The notes under the pieces are model-generated. The model saw nothing but the letters and a program-made list of their open reading frames with translations, was not told where the DNA came from and did no database searches. Shown one piece after another: positions 59,808-64,000 of a DNA stretch of 64,000 nt (the stretch's first letter is position 1; every line of letters starts with the position of its first letter). Source of the stretch: Ophiostoma sp. CBS 140.51 (taxonomy: Eukaryota > Ascomycota > Sordariomycetes > Ophiostomatales > Ophiostomataceae); NCBI GenBank assembly GCA_029298735.1, contig JANSLP010000023.1:171540-235539 (forward strand). The letters run 5' to 3'. Position numbers and translations under genes: made by a program.

Positions 59808-61268
59808 TTGTCAGTCAAGTCAACAATCTCAACAATTCAAACTTCTTGCAATCGCTACCGCCATCGTCATCATCATCATCATCATACCTCGCTTTTTTGT
59901 AGGTGCGCCTCGAGGTCAAGTCCACGCCGCGAGGCTATGGATGCTGCGACCGCTGCCACCGTGATTTCGGTCACACTTTTGGCAGCAGAGCGGTTTGCTG
60001 GTGAACGTCGTGTTTGCTGTGGTTTGTTGACCCATTTCTGCGAACAGTCAGGTACTGTCTGTGGCCAGACACGTGATACATTGTGAGCGCCATCCGCAAC
60101 CATTGTATGGTGAATGGTGCGATGGCTGCTTCTCGGTCCCTACCCCAAGATGACAGTCAAAAAATTATTTTGGTAAGTTGGTTCCAACCAAGGCCACGTG
60201 AAGGCTCTCGTTAATGGACCTGCCGGTCATGCAGAGTAGGCGAGTGTTTGAAAAAAAGAAAAGAATGAGAACTGGAAAATGTGAGAAAACAAAACTCAAC
60301 TATGCAAGTGCCTGTCACCCGACAATGAGGCTCAATTAAGGATGGACGGAAAGCCGTTGTTCGGACTGACCAAACTCTTCTTATATCGCTGCAGCGACCT
60401 GGACTATCCACAGAATCGGACATGCGTCCGGGCAGTTGTTGGGCAGCATCGTGCTGGATGCCTGGGCAATTTCGGTATTATGGAAGTTTTTGAGACCCAA
60501 TCAATCGGGCGCCTTGTCAAATATAAGGTCCCATGATTTGGAGAAAATGTGTATATCCCGTCAATCCATTTCCTGCCGTCCCCTGCAGTGGTATGCCTTG
60601 TTTCTGTGTGCGTCGTCCGCATCGCTCGTAAGGCAGCAATGGCACACGCTCAACCACCACATTGCATCAATCAATGTTGAACCGTGCCAGCCCTTTTCCA
60701 CGTCAGTGTTCTAGAAGCATCCACGACTATCTACAGGCGTATACAAGGCGACAAGGAGAGCTTAATATTCTGCACGATTGCCCGAAAACGTGAGATGGAG
60801 ATGGCCAGCCTTGTGCGTTTGGGCCAGTCGCCTAACAATATTGCGACTGCTCATCGTCGCCTTTTTAAAGCATCACGACCCAACGATGGTTAGCCTGGCA
60901 GCCGTAGAGCTCAAGGGCTGGCCATAAAGTTCGCCCACTTGATTTTAACTTCTCTCCCCGTGCGGCTCAGTTCTCAGGACGGTGAGAAAATGCAGCTTTA
61001 TTTTCACTTCTTTCCCTTCCATAATCTTTTAATTTGGTTGGGTGTTCTTTTCTCATCGTCTTTTCCAGTCTTGCGCTCTGCAGCCAGTCTCTCTTGAAAA
61101 ATTCCGCGAGATGTAACTTCTTACCTCTTCACAATTTTTGGTCCTCTTCTTGTGGTCCGTATCTTCATTTCTCGTCTTGTTTTTTTGTTTTTTGTTATAG
61201 GTTTTTGGACCTGTACCTATTCTCCTCTTTGTCCCCGCAGTTTTGAATGTTCTTTGCAGCAGTTGAAA
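59808..61268. other. Divergent intergenic region between two membrane-protein genes
   Basis: Holds a CAT-repeat (59862-59885), a C/T-rich leader before 61269, and no convincing gene. Confidence 0.5.
59862..59885 (+). repeat. CAT trinucleotide repeat
   Basis: About eight near-perfect ATC/CAT units just upstream of the minus-strand membrane-protein gene. Confidence 0.75.
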
Positions 61269-62475
61269 ATGGCATCGCGACCGAGCTCCATAGATTTCTC
61301 TACGGAGAGGTCCCAAAACGTCCCCAGCCAACCTCGAGAATCTCGAGATTCCAAGGAGAAGTACCGCATCATGGTCGATTATGGCAAGACTTTGGCAGAG
61401 GCCTTGATCATCCATATCCCTCTCTACCTCCTGGCTGATCCTCAGGGCTTGAAGGAGGTCTCGCCAGCTTTGTAAGTGAGAGTTTTGTTTCTGCTGCACA
61501 TCTTGTATTTCCAGTTTTCATGGCCGAAGTTCGAGGTCAACGCACAACACTTCGGGCTCGTCGGCTGATGCTTTATTCGTTCTACAGTTTCATGGCCGTA
61601 TATTTCGCGGCTTATATCCTCTACGTTGTGATCCAGCTGTATCATAACCTTTCGTGAGTCGCTTATCCTTCCACGTTGTCTCCAGCTGCTTTCGTATCTC
61701 GTTTATTTATGCAACATGTGTGGCACTTATTTCTTGTTATTCTCTCTTTTGACCATCGCTAAACCGTGTCATAGCATCAGGCCTCGCGTCTTGCTCATAA
61801 TCCTGCTGCCTGTTGCGGCCATTGCCGTAGGCTTGATACACTGGTTTGGAAGCTCAGCACATGCCTTTGCCATGCTTACATTAAGCATACTCACAACAGC
61901 AACTCTCACATTTGCGACCTGTCAGAAGGGTGAGCCGGGCCCCATCCGGCCAGCCAGGCCACCCAACATTCACGGCCTTGATCTTTGCCGGAAATCCGAA
62001 ATCGACAAGGACCTGATGTGCAGCGGTCCTGCCTACCACCCACCCAGCGAGCCCAGTGGAACAGTTGTGTCCCTCACTGATGGGAATATCACCGCAGACT
62101 CTCGTCAAGAGGGTAAAGATGAAGATGGTGTGTCGACTTTGGCCATACATGTTCCTTCCTAATTCTAATTACATTACTGACAGCATTCAGAAGTTGTGTT
62201 TTCGTGGCGCAATAATTTTTGGTCCGCCAGCCGTGAATTTTGACTCTCGTGACGGCCAGCCCTTGGCTCTATGAGAATACACAGGCAACGGCCAGCATCA
62301 TTTTTGGCCTTCTCCTGCCACTATCTTCCCGGCGACAATTGATACGGACCACGAACACGGTGATCACATCTATTTCTATACCACGACAGCTCAGCCATGC
62401 AATGGAATACCCAAGGACATGGATGAGGAGTTGGAGTATTTCTTCCTAGAAGACCAAGGAACAACCTGGGAATGA
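61269..62475 (+). CDS. Integral membrane protein of unknown function
   Basis: Exons 61269-61471, 61588-61653 and 61775 onward join in one frame (introns GTAAGT...CTACAG and GTGAGT...CATAG). A polar Ser/Arg start is followed by hydrophobic segments at about residues 43-56 (weak), 66-86 (FFMAVYFAAYILYVVIQLY), 95-113 (VLLIILLPVAAIAVGLIHW) and 118-136 (AFAMLTLSILTTATLTFA). A cytosol-like Pro-rich tail follows. If exon 3 is unspliced it stops at 62162 (218 residues). I favour two more introns (62113-62190 and 62233-62283), because the last frame (62284-62475) is strongly protein-like and acidic (DTDHEHGDHIYFYTTT, DMDEELEYFFLEDQ). No family recognised. Confidence 0.5.
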
Positions 62476-64000
62476 AAATCGAACCGTCTGTGCTTTGCAG
62501 CATGCAAGACAGCTGCAGGCTCCGAGTCTTTCTTTCTTTACTTGTTCATTCCCTCCCACCTTCTCCTGTGCAACATCACACACGCACTCTCTATAAACAT
62601 CGTTGCTTCTCAAGCAATTTTGTAGACTGCAGTACTGTAGAAGACTTGTCCACTCCACGACATGACTCCTTCTCGGCTCCTCGAAGGCGCCTGATCCTTC
62701 AAAGCTTTCTTTTTCTTCCTCTTTTCCCTCTAAAAGCCCGGACCAAGGAGGGACTTCTGCCTATTGCCTTAACGCACCTGAACAAAGTTTGCCAATGATG
62801 GGCTCTTCTCTTTCTACCCCTGGATCATCAAAGTGACAGGAACTGGATCAAAGTAGACGACAATGCTTTACCCCCAGGACACCGGATTGTTCCACATTGC
62901 TAAACTGGATTCTGCACACACGCCCAAATTACAACGACACATTTCAGACCTCGGTCTCGGACTCGTTCTTGGTCCCTATGAGCGAGGATGCTGAGCCCGT
63001 GCTTGCCAGTAACCTCTCCACAGTTGCCTCTGGACAAACGCTGTGATGCCCTCCACGGCACCACTGCCCAGGAACACGGTTTATGCCGCGCCCCTATTCT
63101 TAGTTACAGGGCGTCTCTCGAACATACGGCATGCCAGAAACTGCTGCACATGGAGACACGGCAGCTTCGACAGACCATACCCTAGGTGTCAACACGACGG
63201 CTGTGTTTTTTAGGGGCATCTTAGAGAAAAACTCTCCCGTTTGACTATTCCAAGCTTATCTGCCCATGGCTTTGTTTTGTGAGTACCCTATAGACCGCAT
63301 AGAGTTATGCAGTCATCACCCTTTTGAACTTCTTACGACTTGGACCCTGGCATATCGTCACGACGAGGTCGAATATGTGGAGTGGCCAGGTACTTCTTGT
63401 GCTAGTTTTGTCACCAAGCCCTCTCTTCTGTGACTTGTGAATCTCCGGATGGGAACTAACTTGGATCTCGATAGCCCATTCGACACGGTAACCACGGATC
63501 ATGGCCACCTCCCCGGTGCGCAATCACAAATATCATCACGACAACGGCAGCTTCAAACAACACTCCTATATATAATACCCGACGTCTGCACCGACCGATG
63601 GCTGCAGGCCTCTGCACCATCGTCCTCGCGTTCAGTATGCACCACCCCCGCCTTGGCTGCGGCGGACGATTTAACTGCTTTTTCAACAGAATCTACAGAC
63701 GGGCGCGAATTGAGCGCCGATAAGGGTCCGGCATTTTGTTTTCAATTTTTTGCTGTATTTTCCTTTGCATCCTTTTTATTTTATCTTATAACGGCTATGG
63801 TTTTATTTTGGAGTTACATTCTTTTGCATATCATGCATATGACACGGAGACATTTATGGTTTATTTTTATTCTTGTTTTTTTATTTTGTATAAAAGGGGG
63901 GGGGCGTGCCACATTGTCGGACAAGACCATACGTGAGGGTATTTTGCGCCTCGGGGCGGGGGATGCCATAAACCGCTTTTGCAGCTGGACTGTAGTTTGT
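62476..64000. other. Right end of window, no supported gene
   Basis: The only suggestive frame is a short hydrophobic stretch on the minus strand near 63540-63590 (GVLFEAAVVVMIFVIAH), too short and without clear splice partners. The last 300 bases become T-rich. Confidence 0.5.

Noticed and set aside
63456..63686. Minus-strand frame with a hydrophobic stretch GVLFEAAVVVMIFVIAH
   Set aside because: Only one possible membrane segment, with no recognised family, start context or splice partners. It might be part of a gene cut by poor exon recognition, but that cannot be supported.

Overview
This window is nuclear DNA of a filamentous ascomycete (Pezizomycotina, most likely a Sordariomycete). 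The evidence is intron-containing genes with short introns (mostly 50-120 nt, GTRNGT donors and CTAAC-like branch points), the fungal gene complement, pyrimidine-rich leaders and roughly balanced base composition. I cannot name the species from the sequence alone. There are 20 protein-coding genes that I can support. I found no rRNA or tRNA gene, no CRISPR array and no intact transposon. Exon boundaries were placed by eye from splice signals, reading frame and family alignment.

Layout, 1-20 kb: the 5' part of the DNA primase large subunit (minus, runs off the left edge); a Prr1-like protein kinase (plus); Hsp90 (minus) with a phased heat-shock element upstream; a mitochondrial-type flavin reductase-fold protein (minus); mitochondrial ribosomal protein bL31m (plus); the retromer sorting nexin Vps5 (minus); TAF5 (minus) and MED11 (plus), which share a divergent promoter.

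Layout, 20-38 kb: an N-terminally anchored alpha/beta hydrolase (plus); a full-length ABCB/MDR-type transporter with a lysine-rich insert in its first ATPase domain (minus); a gene-free interval of about 5.9 kb; a conserved-looking fungal protein of unknown function (plus); a Ca2+/calmodulin-dependent kinase whose first coding exon is only 7 nt (minus).

Layout, 38-64 kb: a UBE2W-type ubiquitin-conjugating enzyme (plus); the HOPS/CORVET SM protein Vps33 (plus); an LSD1-type SWIRM/amine-oxidase/HMG-box demethylase (plus); the F1-ATPase gamma subunit (minus); DNA topoisomerase I (plus); a CRH-type GH16 cell-wall transglycosylase (minus); and two small multi-pass membrane proteins of unknown function (59.1-62.5 kb).

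Most of the genes are housekeeping: replication and topology (PRI2, TOP1), transcription and chromatin (TAF5, MED11, LSD1), endolysosomal traffic (VPS5, VPS33), mitochondria (bL31m, ATP3) and signalling (two kinases). There is no secondary-metabolite cluster and no sign of a mobile defence system. The less explained material is a recurrent TACTCCGTA word in intergenic DNA, the two orphan membrane proteins on the right, the 5.9 kb gene desert, and a possible broken coding fragment near 44.2 kb.
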